Source: Acetofilamentum sp.
GTDB lineage: Bacteria > Bacteroidota > Bacteroidia > Bacteroidales > DTU049
Direction: 5' to 3'
DNA length: 12,925 nucleotides
Assembly: GCA_020720525.1 (NCBI GenBank)
Contig: DYON01000039.1
Location: 1,848-14,772 of the forward strand
Below, piece by piece: positions 1-6,198 of this stretch. How positions within the stretch are numbered: position 1 is the first letter of the stretch; every line of letters begins with the position of its first letter. Under the pieces are notes generated by a model, which did not search any database, was not told where the DNA came from, and saw only the letters and a program-made list of their open reading frames with translations. A program made the position numbers and the translations under genes.

Positions 1-50
1 GCAAAGTGGTAAAAACGGGAAGAGGGCTGGCGTAGAAAGCTGTCAGGATT

Positions 51-109
51 CAGTTTTCAGTAGTCAGTTGTCAGTAGTCAGTTGTCAGTTGTCAGTTTTC
101 AGTAGTCAG
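51..109. repeat. Tandem heptamer repeat, CAGTWKT-like
   Basis: Eight consecutive 7-bp units of the form CAGTTTT, CAGTAGT or CAGTTGT run from 51 to 106, followed by a partial CAG. The upstream stretch from 41 (TGTCAGGATT) looks like a decayed unit. Period and phase are exact through the run. No open reading frame is supported here. Degenerate TCAGT arrays of this kind are frequent in intergenic DNA of Bacteroidota genomes; their function is not known to me. Confidence 0.85.
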
Positions 110-116
110 ATGCAAT

Positions 117-136
117 TCCCGACCGAAGCGTCGGGA
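117..136. repeat. Small hairpin (GTCGGG palindrome)
   Basis: Arms TCCCGAC (117-123) and GTCGGGA (130-136) are perfect complements around the loop CGAAGC. It sits between the tandem heptamers and the next palindrome and looks like one module of a compound intergenic repeat. No run of T follows, so it is not a convincing terminator. Confidence 0.7.
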
Positions 137-147
137 TGGTCAGTTGT

Positions 148-170
148 AGAGACGCAATTTATTGCGTCTT
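148..170. repeat. Palindrome AGACGCAAT / ATTGCGTCT
   Basis: The arms at 150-158 and 161-169 are perfect 9-bp complements separated by only TT, so DNA or RNA could fold into a tight hairpin. It is the best conserved of three related palindromes in this leader (others at 191-209 and 284-305). It resembles dispersed GAGACGCAAT-type repeats that I associate with Bacteroidota intergenic DNA. Confidence 0.75.
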
Positions 171-190
171 ATGAAAGAGAGGACATTGTA

Positions 191-209
191 GAGGCGTTGC
201 ATCACAACG
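191..209. repeat. Degenerate palindrome, GAGGCGTTG / CAACG
   Basis: Arms CGTTG (195-199) and CAACG (205-209) pair around CATCA. The flank GTAGAGGCG matches the GTAGAGACG start of the palindrome at 148-170, which suggests a diverged copy. A 9-bp direct repeat, TAAGGAGTA, follows at 215-223 and 236-244. Confidence 0.5.
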
Positions 210-255
210 ACTTATAAGGAGTAAGTGGTAAAGTGTAAGGAGTATTGATAGTTGT

Positions 256-283
256 CAGTATTCAGTAGTGAGTAATCAGTGTA
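256..283. repeat. Second cluster of the 7-bp repeat
   Basis: Four degenerate units (CAGTATT, CAGTAGT, GAGTAAT, CAGTGTA) keep the 7-bp period of the array at 51-109. As in the first cluster, a GCGTCT-type palindrome follows directly (284-305). The array-plus-palindrome arrangement therefore occurs twice in about 250 bp. Confidence 0.65.
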
Positions 284-305
284 TAGATGCGATTTATCGC
301 GTCTA
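284..305. repeat. Palindrome TAGATGCGAT / ATCGCGTCTA
   Basis: Arms 284-293 and 296-305 are complementary over 10 bp with a single T/G wobble. The spacing and the GCGTCTA arm make it a variant of the palindrome at 148-170. It ends in an A-rich stretch that leads towards the rnf promoter region. Confidence 0.65.
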
Positions 306-343
306 AAAAAACAAAAAACTCCTTCAAAAATCATATTGGGGTA

Positions 344-428
344 TCTTGACAAAAGCCTCTTAATTTAGAAAGATTATAAATACGAGGCGCAACCGATTGT
401 CTATAAGGCTATTTGGCTCATGTCAAGA
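344..428 (+). other. Long inverted repeat in the rnfB leader region
   Basis: TCTTGACA (344-351) and TGTCAAGA (421-428) are perfect 8-bp complements. After a 2x2 mismatch, AGCC (354-357) pairs with GGCT (415-418). Inside, GCCTC (355-359) could instead pair with GAGGC (384-388), so two mutually exclusive folds are possible. I do not recognise a known riboswitch family. It lies upstream of the promoter proposed at 508-538 and would be in the transcript only if an earlier promoter exists. It may equally be an operator-like DNA site or chance. Confidence 0.3.
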
Positions 429-507
429 ATATTTCACCACAAAACACTGGTATCCACACATTTGACATACAATCGTTTACAGCCTTATTTATAATCATTT
501 TAAAGAA

Positions 508-538
508 TTGCTTATTCGCAATATCCTTTATACATTTG
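508..538 (+). promoter_or_regulatory. Probable Bacteroidota-type promoter for the rnf operon
   Basis: TACATTTG at 531-538 matches the Bacteroidota -7 consensus TAnnTTTG exactly. A TTG at 508-510, 20 nt further upstream, fits the weak -33 element. Transcription would start near 545 and give an untranslated leader of only about 17 nt before the GTG at 562. No competing box of equal quality is seen between 306 and 561. Confidence 0.55.
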
Positions 539-561
539 CCGCCAAATAAAACCAGAATATA

Positions 562-1428
562 GTGGATCCGATTTTAATTGCAGTAATTGTGTTGGGTGGT
601 GTTGCATTGGTTTTTGCAGCCATCATTTTCGGAGTCGAAAAGAAATTCATTGTGGTGGAAGACCCACGCATCGATCTAGTAACCGAAAAGCTACCAGGTG
701 CCAATTGTGGAGGTTGTGGATTTGCGGGCTGCCGCAATTTTGCCGAAGCTATTGTGAAAAATGAAAGTCTCGACGGCTTGTTTTGCCCAGTTGGAGGCAA
801 TACAACTAGTGCCGAAGTAGCCAAAGTTATGGGGCTTGTTGCCGAAGAAAAAGTGCCGCAAGTTGCCGTGGTGCGTTGCCAAGGGAGCTTTGCCAATTCG
901 CCGGCAAAAACCGTTTTCGAAGGTGTTTCCAGTTGTGCATATGCGCATATGCTTTATTCGGGTCCAGGAGGATGCCCCAATGGTTGCCTCGGACTTGGCG
1001 ATTGTGTAGCAAGCTGTGCTTTCGATGCCATGTATTTGGATAAAGAAACAGGTCTTCCTGTAGTATTGGAGGATAATTGTGTTGCCTGTGGGGCTTGTGT
1101 AAAAGCCTGCCCTCGCAGCATTATTGAACTACGCGACAAAGGTCCGAAAAGCAAACGTATTTATGTATCGTGTGTAAATACCGAAAAAGGTGCTTTGGCT
1201 AAGAAAAACTGCGTGGTTGCATGTATTGGCTGTGGAAAATGTGTGAAAGCATGCCCGCACGATGCCATTACACTTGAAAACAATTTGGCATATATTCATT
1301 TCGACAAGTGTAAACTTTGTCGCAAATGTGTAATCGAATGCCCCACCGAAGCAATTTTGGAAATCAACTTCCCTGCTCGCAAGGTGGTCGAAGCTCCCAA
1401 AATAAACGAAGAAAATATAACTCAATAA
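562..1428 (+). CDS. rnfB: Rnf electron transport complex subunit B (multi-[4Fe-4S] ferredoxin-like protein)
   Basis: RnfB is the iron-sulfur subunit that accepts electrons from reduced ferredoxin and feeds the Rnf complex at the cytoplasmic membrane face. Seen: an N-terminal membrane anchor (about residues 4-24), then the Rnf/4Fe4S domain with C49, C52, C57 and C75. Further cysteine sets follow: C138/C142/C148/C152, C173/C176/C179/C183, C221/C224/C227/C231 and C250/C253/C256/C260, the last three as ferredoxin CxxCxxCxxxC-P motifs. At 288 residues it is the long multi-cluster form. The start is GTG at 562: an in-frame TAA lies at 547-549 and no ATG lies between, and the protein begins like other RnfB. 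No Shine-Dalgarno is visible, in contrast to rnfC 17 nt downstream. First gene of rnfBCDGEA. Confidence 0.95.
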   Translation: MDPILIAVIVLGGVALVFAAIIFGVEKKFIVVEDPRIDLVTEKLPGANCGGCGFAGCRNFAEAIVKNESLDGLFCPVGGNTTSAEVAKVMGLVAEEKVPQVAVVRCQGSFANSPAKTVFEGVSSCAYAHMLYSGPGGCPNGCLGLGDCVASCAFDAMYLDKETGLPVVLEDNCVACGACVKACPRSIIELRDKGPKSKRIYVSCVNTEKGALAKKNCVVACIGCGKCVKACPHDAITLENNLAYIHFDKCKLCRKCVIECPTEAILEINFPARKVVEAPKINEENITQ

Positions 1429-1433
1429 ATAGC

Positions 1434-1439
1434 AGGAGG
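1434..1439 (+). promoter_or_regulatory. Strong Shine-Dalgarno of rnfC
   Basis: AGGAGG ends 6 nt before the ATG at 1446. It decides the rnfC start against the in-frame ATG at 1317, which lies inside rnfB. A full-strength site is notable in a phylum whose mRNAs usually lack one. Confidence 0.85.
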
Positions 1440-1445
1440 CCACAC

Positions 1446-2777
1446 ATGTTGAAGACGTTCAAAATGGGCGGTGTTCATCCCGAAGAAAACAAGTTTGCTG
1501 AAAATAGTCGTATCGAAACTATTGATGCACCTGAACTGATGTATGTGATGCTCAATCAAAATTTGGGCGCACCGTCGGTTGCAATTGTTAAAAAGGGCGA
1601 CACAGTGAAAACCGGTCAGCTTATTGCCAAAGGCGAAGTTTTTATTTCGGCCAATGTACATTCACCAGTATCGGGAACAGTCGAAAAAATTGATTCCTGG
1701 ACCGATGCTTCGGGGTATCGCAAACCAGTAATTATCATCAAAAAAGAAGGCGATGTTTGGGACGATGGCATCGATACTTCCGATTCGCTTGTGAAGGAAA
1801 TTTCTGCCAGCAAAGAAGAAATAGTTGAATTGGTGAAAGCCAGCGGCATTGTAGGTTTGGGTGGTGCTACATTTCCAACACATGTGAAACTGATGGTTCC
1901 ACAAGGCAAAAAAGCCGAATACCTTATTATAAATGCAGTTGAATGCGAACCATATCTAACTGCCGACCACCGAGTGATGCTCGAAAAAGGACACGAAGTA
2001 ATGGTTGGAATTCAGGTATTGATGAAAGCATTAGATGTTTCCAAAGCTCTTGTTGGAATTGAAAACAACAAACCAGAGGCAATTTCGCATCTCACCAAAA
2101 TCGCATCGTCATATCCTGGTATCACAGTTCAAGGCTTAAAGGTGAAATATCCGCAAGGAGCTGAAAAACAACTCATCAAAGCACTTATCAATCGCGAAGT
2201 ACCAAGTGGAAAGCTTCCAATCGAAGTAGGTTGCGTTGTTCAGAATGTTGGTACTGCACTGGCTGTTTACGAAGCAGTTCAAAAACGCAAACCTTTGATT
2301 GAAAGGGTTGTTACTGTAACGGGAAAAAATGTAAAAAAGCCTTCCAATTTCATGGTTCGCGTGGGAACTCCCATTTCGCTTCTTCTCGAAAAAGCAGGTG
2401 GAATACCCGACGGCACAGGAAAGATAGTGAATGGTGGACCCATGATGGGAAAAGCTATTCCAAACACCGATATTCCTGTAACCAAAGGAACCAGTGGGAT
2501 TTTGCTGATGACAAATAAGGAAGCAGCACGCGTGAAAGAATACAATTGTATTCGCTGCGGACGTTGCACTACTGTTTGCCCAATGGGTCTCGAGCCATTT
2601 TTGCTTGGACTCGCTGGCGAAAACCTCAACTGGGAAATTGCAGAAAAAGAACGCAGCATGGATTGCATCGAGTGTGGATCGTGTCAATACACTTGTCCAT
2701 CGGGTCGTCCTTTGCTCGACAATATTCGTCTCTGCAAATTGAAAGTGGGGCAGATAATCAGAAACCGAAACAAATAA
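1446..2777 (+). CDS. rnfC: Rnf complex subunit C (NADH-binding, two [4Fe-4S])
   Basis: RnfC is the peripheral subunit where NAD+ is reduced, or NADH oxidised in the reverse direction. It resembles the NuoF and NqrA folds. Start at 1446 gives 443 residues beginning MLKTFKMGGVHP, the typical RnfC N-terminus. Order: an N-terminal barrel-sandwich domain (about 1-110, with an HSPVSG turn near 72-77), the nucleotide/flavin domain (GLGGATFPT at 137-145, NAVECEPY at 163-170), an SLBB-like region (about 280-340), then two ferredoxin motifs, C368/C371/C374/C378 and C407/C410/C413/C417. The C-terminus is short, without the long alanine/lysine-rich tail of proteobacterial RnfC. Spacing to rnfB is 17 nt and to rnfD 12 nt, consistent with one transcript. 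Confidence 0.95.
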   Translation: MLKTFKMGGVHPEENKFAENSRIETIDAPELMYVMLNQNLGAPSVAIVKKGDTVKTGQLIAKGEVFISANVHSPVSGTVEKIDSWTDASGYRKPVIIIKKEGDVWDDGIDTSDSLVKEISASKEEIVELVKASGIVGLGGATFPTHVKLMVPQGKKAEYLIINAVECEPYLTADHRVMLEKGHEVMVGIQVLMKALDVSKALVGIENNKPEAISHLTKIASSYPGITVQGLKVKYPQGAEKQLIKALINREVPSGKLPIEVGCVVQNVGTALAVYEAVQKRKPLIERVVTVTGKNVKKPSNFMVRVGTPISLLLEKAGGIPDGTGKIVNGGPMMGKAIPNTDIPVTKGTSGILLMTNKEAARVKEYNCIRCGRCTTVCPMGLEPFLLGLAGENLNWEIAEKERSMDCIECGSCQYTCPSGRPLLDNIRLCKLKVGQIIRNRNK

Positions 2778-2789
2778 GAATTTATCAAT

Positions 2790-3779
2790 ATGAATATGTT
2801 GACTATTTCAGGATCTCCGCATGTGCACGCCCGTGGCGATGCAAGCAAAATCATGCGGATTGTAATTCTGGCTTTGCTTCCTGCCATGGTAGGTTCTTTC
2901 ATCCTATTCGGGCTTGGTGCTGTGCAAGTATTTTTAGTTTCAGTACTTTCCTGCATCGTTTTCGAATACCTAATTCAGAAATTTCTACTCAAGGGCAAAT
3001 CTACCATCGGCGACGGCTCTGCCATCATTACTGGAATGTTGCTGGCGTTTAATGTCCCCAGCAACCTGCCAATTTGGATAATGATTATAGGAGCTTTGGT
3101 TGCCATTGGTGTTGGGAAAATGTCGTTTGGCGGTTTGGGCAAGAATCCATTCAATCCAGCTTTGGTTGGTCGTGTTTTTCTTCTCATTTCATGGCCAGTT
3201 CAGATGACATCGTGGCCTAAACCACTTTCGAGTGCAGGCGGCCTCACCGATGTTGTAACTGGACCTACACCTCTTGGAATTCTAAAAGAAAGCGACGGAT
3301 TTGCACAAGCCATGAGCAATACCAATATGCCCGACTACATCAGTATGCTTTGGGGAAATATGGGCGGCTCGGTTGGTGAAGTATCGGCTATTCTCCTTCT
3401 TTTAGGAGCAATTATTATGCTTGCCACCCGCGTGATTACTTGGCATATTCCAGTATCGTTTTTAGCAGGCGCTGTTTTGTTTTCAGGTGCATTGTGGTTG
3501 AGCGACTCAACTTATTATGCCGACCCTGTTTTTCATCTTCTCACAGGAGGTATGATGCTAGGCGTTTTCTTTATGGCAACCGATATGGTCACTTCTCCAA
3601 TGAATCCAGTAGGAATGCTTATATTCGGATTTATGTGTGGTTTGCTGACTATTCTCATTCGTGTTTTCGGGGCATATCCCGAAGGCGTTTCGTTTGCAAT
3701 CCTCATTATGAATGCATTTGTTCCGCTCTTAAATAAAATCAAACCAAAAAGATTCGGGGAGGTAGTGAATAATGGCTAA
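2790..3779 (+). CDS. rnfD: Rnf complex subunit D (membrane flavoprotein)
   Basis: RnfD is an integral membrane subunit, related to NqrB, that carries a covalently bound FMN and takes part in ion translocation. The 329-residue protein has about eight to nine hydrophobic segments. The family N-terminal motif SGSPHVH is at 7-13. TGPT at 157-160, followed by PLG, corresponds to the S/TGAT flavinylation motif, with T160 the expected attachment site. The usual alanine is proline here. ATG at 2790 is taken as the start; a second ATG at 2796 is equally possible, and neither has a clear Shine-Dalgarno. The 3' end overlaps rnfG by 8 nt. Confidence 0.95.
   Translation: MNMLTISGSPHVHARGDASKIMRIVILALLPAMVGSFILFGLGAVQVFLVSVLSCIVFEYLIQKFLLKGKSTIGDGSAIITGMLLAFNVPSNLPIWIMIIGALVAIGVGKMSFGGLGKNPFNPALVGRVFLLISWPVQMTSWPKPLSSAGGLTDVVTGPTPLGILKESDGFAQAMSNTNMPDYISMLWGNMGGSVGEVSAILLLLGAIIMLATRVITWHIPVSFLAGAVLFSGALWLSDSTYYADPVFHLLTGGMMLGVFFMATDMVTSPMNPVGMLIFGFMCGLLTILIRVFGAYPEGVSFAILIMNAFVPLLNKIKPKRFGEVVNNG
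3756..3762 (+). promoter_or_regulatory. Shine-Dalgarno of rnfG inside the rnfD 3' end
   Basis: GGGGAGG lies 9 nt before the rnfG ATG at 3772 and within the last codons of rnfD. It supports the overlapping start of rnfG. Confidence 0.75.
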
Positions 3780-4341
3780 GAAAAAAAATTCCCTATTCAA
3801 CATGACATCGACCCTGCTGCTCATTTCGGGAGTTGCAGCGTTGGCATTGGCATGGGTTAACTCCATGACAATGGGTCCAATTGCTGAAGCAGAAAAGCAA
3901 AAAATAGAGACTGCCATCAAAGAAGTTCTTCCCGAATTCGACCAACTTGTAATTGGCAAAGTAAAGAGCTTCGATTCAGGCGACAGTCTCACTGTTTATT
4001 ATGGAATGAAAGGCGACGACACCACTGGAATTGCAGTAGAATCGTTTACAAAAGAAGGATTCTCTGGCTTAATTACCATGATGGTCGGCTTTTTACCAGA
4101 TGGAACAATCAACAATACCAAAGTGTTGACCCACGCCGAAACGCCAGGTCTGGGAACAAAAATGATGGAAGATAAATTCAAGAATCAGTTTGTGCAGAAA
4201 AACCCCACGAGTTTTAAGCTTGTTGTAAAAAAAGATGGTGGCGATGTTGATGCCATTACTGCATCTACTATAACCAGTCGTGCATTCTGCGATGGCGTCG
4301 ATCGCGCATACAAGTCAATCTGGAAAGGAGGCAACGAATGA
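3772..4341 (+). CDS. rnfG: Rnf complex subunit G (periplasmic FMN-binding)
   Basis: RnfG, related to NqrC, is anchored by one N-terminal helix (about residues 12-31) and exposes a domain with covalently bound FMN outside the membrane. The attachment motif is TASTIT at 163-168, with T168 the expected flavinylated threonine; the classical form is SGATxT, so the first three positions differ. HAETPGLGTKM near 122-132 is a conserved family segment. Length (189 residues) is normal. The gene overlaps rnfD by 8 nt and rnfE by 4 nt (ATGA), which suggests coupled translation. The flavin would be attached by an ApbE-type transferase, and no apbE is in the window. Confidence 0.95.
   Translation: MAKKKNSLFNMTSTLLLISGVAALALAWVNSMTMGPIAEAEKQKIETAIKEVLPEFDQLVIGKVKSFDSGDSLTVYYGMKGDDTTGIAVESFTKEGFSGLITMMVGFLPDGTINNTKVLTHAETPGLGTKMMEDKFKNQFVQKNPTSFKLVVKKDGGDVDAITASTITSRAFCDGVDRAYKSIWKGGNE
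4326..4331 (+). promoter_or_regulatory. Strong Shine-Dalgarno of rnfE inside the rnfG 3' end
   Basis: AGGAGG ends 6 nt before the rnfE ATG at 4338, the same geometry as at rnfC. Together with the ATGA overlap it makes the rnfE start secure. Confidence 0.8.
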
Positions 4342-4925
4342 ATCAGTGGAAAAATTTCACCAAAGGCTTTATCAAGGAAAACCCCGTATTGGTGCTTTTA
4401 CTTGGTATGTGCCCAACGCTGGGTGTTACCACCTCTGCAATCAATGGCATTGGCATGGGACTCGCAACTACTTTTGTGCTTGTAATGTCGAACATCATTA
4501 TTGCACTAATTAAAAATTTCATTCCCTCATCGGTGCGCATCCCTGCATTTATTGTAGTAATTGCCTCGTTTGTAACCATTGTTGATCTCAGTATGAAAGC
4601 ATACGTGCCTGCATTGCATGCGCAGCTTGGTCTTTTCATTCCCCTGATTGTTGTAAATTGCATTGTACTGGGTCGCGCCGAAGCTTTTGCATCGAAAAAC
4701 AATGTGTTTAGTTCAATGATTGATGGTGTGAGTATGGGTCTTGGCTTTACATTCGCATTGGCACTTTTGGGTTCCATCCGCGAAGTTTTGGGAAGTGGTT
4801 CCATTTTCAACTACAAATTTATTCCTGCCGAAATGGATGGAATTCTTGTTTTTGTTCTTGCCCCAGGAGCTTTTATTGCATTGGGTTATCTCATTGCTAT
4901 TATCAACAGTCTTAAAAAACAATAA
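4338..4925 (+). CDS. rnfE: Rnf complex subunit E (membrane, shared Fe-S centre)
   Basis: RnfE (NqrD homologue) is a six-helix membrane subunit that pairs with RnfA in inverted topology. Conserved cysteines are present: C25 in GMCPTLGV and C108 in VVNCIVLGRAEA. In the homologous Nqr and Rnf complexes these positions, with those of the partner subunit, hold an intramembrane [2Fe-2S] cluster that relays electrons across the membrane. Length 195 residues is normal. It starts within the rnfG stop codon (ATGA) and is followed by rnfA after 12 nt. Confidence 0.95.
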   Translation: MNQWKNFTKGFIKENPVLVLLLGMCPTLGVTTSAINGIGMGLATTFVLVMSNIIIALIKNFIPSSVRIPAFIVVIASFVTIVDLSMKAYVPALHAQLGLFIPLIVVNCIVLGRAEAFASKNNVFSSMIDGVSMGLGFTFALALLGSIREVLGSGSIFNYKFIPAEMDGILVFVLAPGAFIALGYLIAIINSLKKQ

Positions 4926-4937
4926 ACTACAGCTATT

Positions 4938-5510
4938 ATGGAATACATTGTTTTAGTAATATCGGCCATATTTGTCTCCAACATCATTTTTGCGCAGTTT
5001 TTGGGTGTTTGTCCTTTCCTTGGAGTATCCAAAAAGATTTCAACCGCTGTAGGTATGGGTGGAGCAGTTGTGTTTGTAATGACATTGTCCACACTGGTTA
5101 CCTATCTTATTCAGGTTTACCTTCTCAACCCATTAAATCTTCAGTATCTTCAAACCATCGTTTTTATTCTTGTGATTGCTTCGCTGGTGCAGATGGTTGA
5201 GATTATTCTGAAAAAGACTTCTCCTCCTTTGTATCAAGCATTGGGAATTTTTCTGCCTCTCATTACAACCAACTGCGCTGTATTGGGTGTTGCCATTATG
5301 GTGATTACCAAAGAATTCAATTTGGGCGAAGCGCTGGTGTTTGCAGTATCAACTGCTGTTGGTTTCACGCTTGCCTTGGTTATTTTTGCAGGTATCCGCG
5401 AACAACTCGATCTGATGGGCGTTCCCAAAGGAATGCGTGGTATTCCAATTGCATTGGTTGTAGCTGGTATTCTTTCGCTGGCATTCATGGGCTTTGCCAA
5501 TTTGGTTTAA
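4938..5510 (+). CDS. rnfA: Rnf complex subunit A (membrane, shared Fe-S centre)
   Basis: RnfA (NqrE homologue) is the six-helix partner of RnfE. C25 in GVCPFLGVS and C113 in TTNCAVLGVA are the cluster ligands expected from the family. The 190-residue length, the N-terminus MEYIVLVIS and the AGIREQLDL segment are all typical. It is the last gene of the operon; a strong intrinsic terminator begins 30 nt after its stop. No Shine-Dalgarno is visible before the ATG. Confidence 0.95.
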   Translation: MEYIVLVISAIFVSNIIFAQFLGVCPFLGVSKKISTAVGMGGAVVFVMTLSTLVTYLIQVYLLNPLNLQYLQTIVFILVIASLVQMVEIILKKTSPPLYQALGIFLPLITTNCAVLGVAIMVITKEFNLGEALVFAVSTAVGFTLALVIFAGIREQLDLMGVPKGMRGIPIALVVAGILSLAFMGFANLV

Positions 5511-5540
5511 GCATCAATAATATTTCGGAAATTTAAGTTG

Positions 5541-5575
5541 CAATCTCTTTTCTTCGGAAAGGAGATTGTTTTTTT
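5541..5575 (+). terminator. Rho-independent terminator of the rnf operon
   Basis: A 12-bp stem (5541-5552 with 5557-5568, one G-U pair) closes a TTCG tetraloop through a C-G pair. It is followed directly by seven T (5569-5575). The C(UUCG)G loop is exceptionally stable. It separates the rnf operon from the next transcription unit. Confidence 0.92.
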
Positions 5576-5586
5576 GTCAAAATCAG

Positions 5587-5619
5587 TTGAGAATTGTAAT
5601 CAGATTTTTTCTATTTTTG
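5587..5619 (+). promoter_or_regulatory. Candidate promoter for the 5638-8250 genes
   Basis: TATTTTTG at 5612-5619 matches the -7 consensus TAnnTTTG. A GTTG ending at 5589 is a possible -33 element with a 22-nt gap, slightly longer than usual. The start of transcription would fall near 5626, a few bases before the ATG at 5638. The local AT richness makes a chance match possible. Confidence 0.45.
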
Positions 5620-5637
5620 TCCTAAATCAAAAAACAC

Positions 5638-6165
5638 ATGGAACTCGCTCTCGACTTAGCCAAAATATTGTTGCCTTCTGTAATGGTATTTCTTACTGCA
5701 TTTTTTGTTCTTAAAAGTTATCTCGAAAACGAACAAAAGAAGAGAATGATAGAAGTTCGCTTCGAGCAGAAACGTGTTGCACTACCCATCAGGTTGCAAG
5801 CCTACGAACGCTTGGCTTTGTTTCTCGAACGCATCAATCCAGAAAATATCATCATGCGTCTCAATCGTCCCGAAATGACAGCCCGCCAACTACAAGCCGA
5901 GCTTGTACAGCATGTTCGCATGGAATACGAACACAATCTGTCGCAACAAGTTTACGTAAGCAATCAGGCTTGGGATATGTTGAAAAATGGCAAAGAAGAC
6001 ATTATTCGCCTCATCAATACCGCTGGCTCGCGCATGAATGAGAATTCAACTTCCATCGATTTGAGTACTGCCATTTTCGAGGAGGCACTCAAAGAAAAAG
6101 ACGGATTGCTGAACAAAGCCTTAATTTTTCTTAAAAATGAAGGCCGACAGTACCTCGAAGTATAA
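5638..6165 (+). CDS. Hypothetical membrane-anchored protein
   Basis: I cannot assign a function. The 175-residue protein has one N-terminal hydrophobic helix (about 7-26) followed by a charged, largely helical cytoplasmic-type region. That region is rich in Glu, Arg and Gln and includes ALPIRLQAYERLALFLER (about 48-65), which is what I recall from a family of small uncharacterised Bacteroidota proteins (possibly DUF7935; recalled, not verified). No enzyme motif or metal site is visible. It is the first of three + strand genes with short gaps (33 nt to the next), so co-transcription is likely. The start is the ATG 18 nt after the TATTTTTG box. Confidence 0.8.
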   Translation: MELALDLAKILLPSVMVFLTAFFVLKSYLENEQKKRMIEVRFEQKRVALPIRLQAYERLALFLERINPENIIMRLNRPEMTARQLQAELVQHVRMEYEHNLSQQVYVSNQAWDMLKNGKEDIIRLINTAGSRMNENSTSIDLSTAIFEEALKEKDGLLNKALIFLKNEGRQYLEV

Positions 6166-6198
6166 TTTCCCCTATCTTAGCAACTCAAAACCAGTATT

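Noticed and set aside
51..305. CRISPR array
   Set aside because: The repeated unit is 7 bp and contiguous, with no spacers of regular length, and the palindromes are irregularly placed. No cas gene is present.
462..495. Sigma70-like promoter, TTGACA at 462-467 with TATAAT at 490-495
   Set aside because: The gap is 22 bp instead of about 17, and the primary sigma factor of Bacteroidota uses a different consensus; the TACATTTG box at 531 is a better candidate.
1317..1445. N-terminal extension of rnfC from an in-frame ATG at 1317
   Set aside because: It lies inside rnfB, encodes a sequence unlike any RnfC, and the ATG at 1446 has AGGAGG 6 nt upstream and the standard family N-terminus.
2136..2687. 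Minus-strand ORF of 183 codons opposite rnfC
   Set aside because: It lies fully within the conserved rnfC coding sequence and its translation looks like antisense noise (Phe-, Cys- and Ser-rich).
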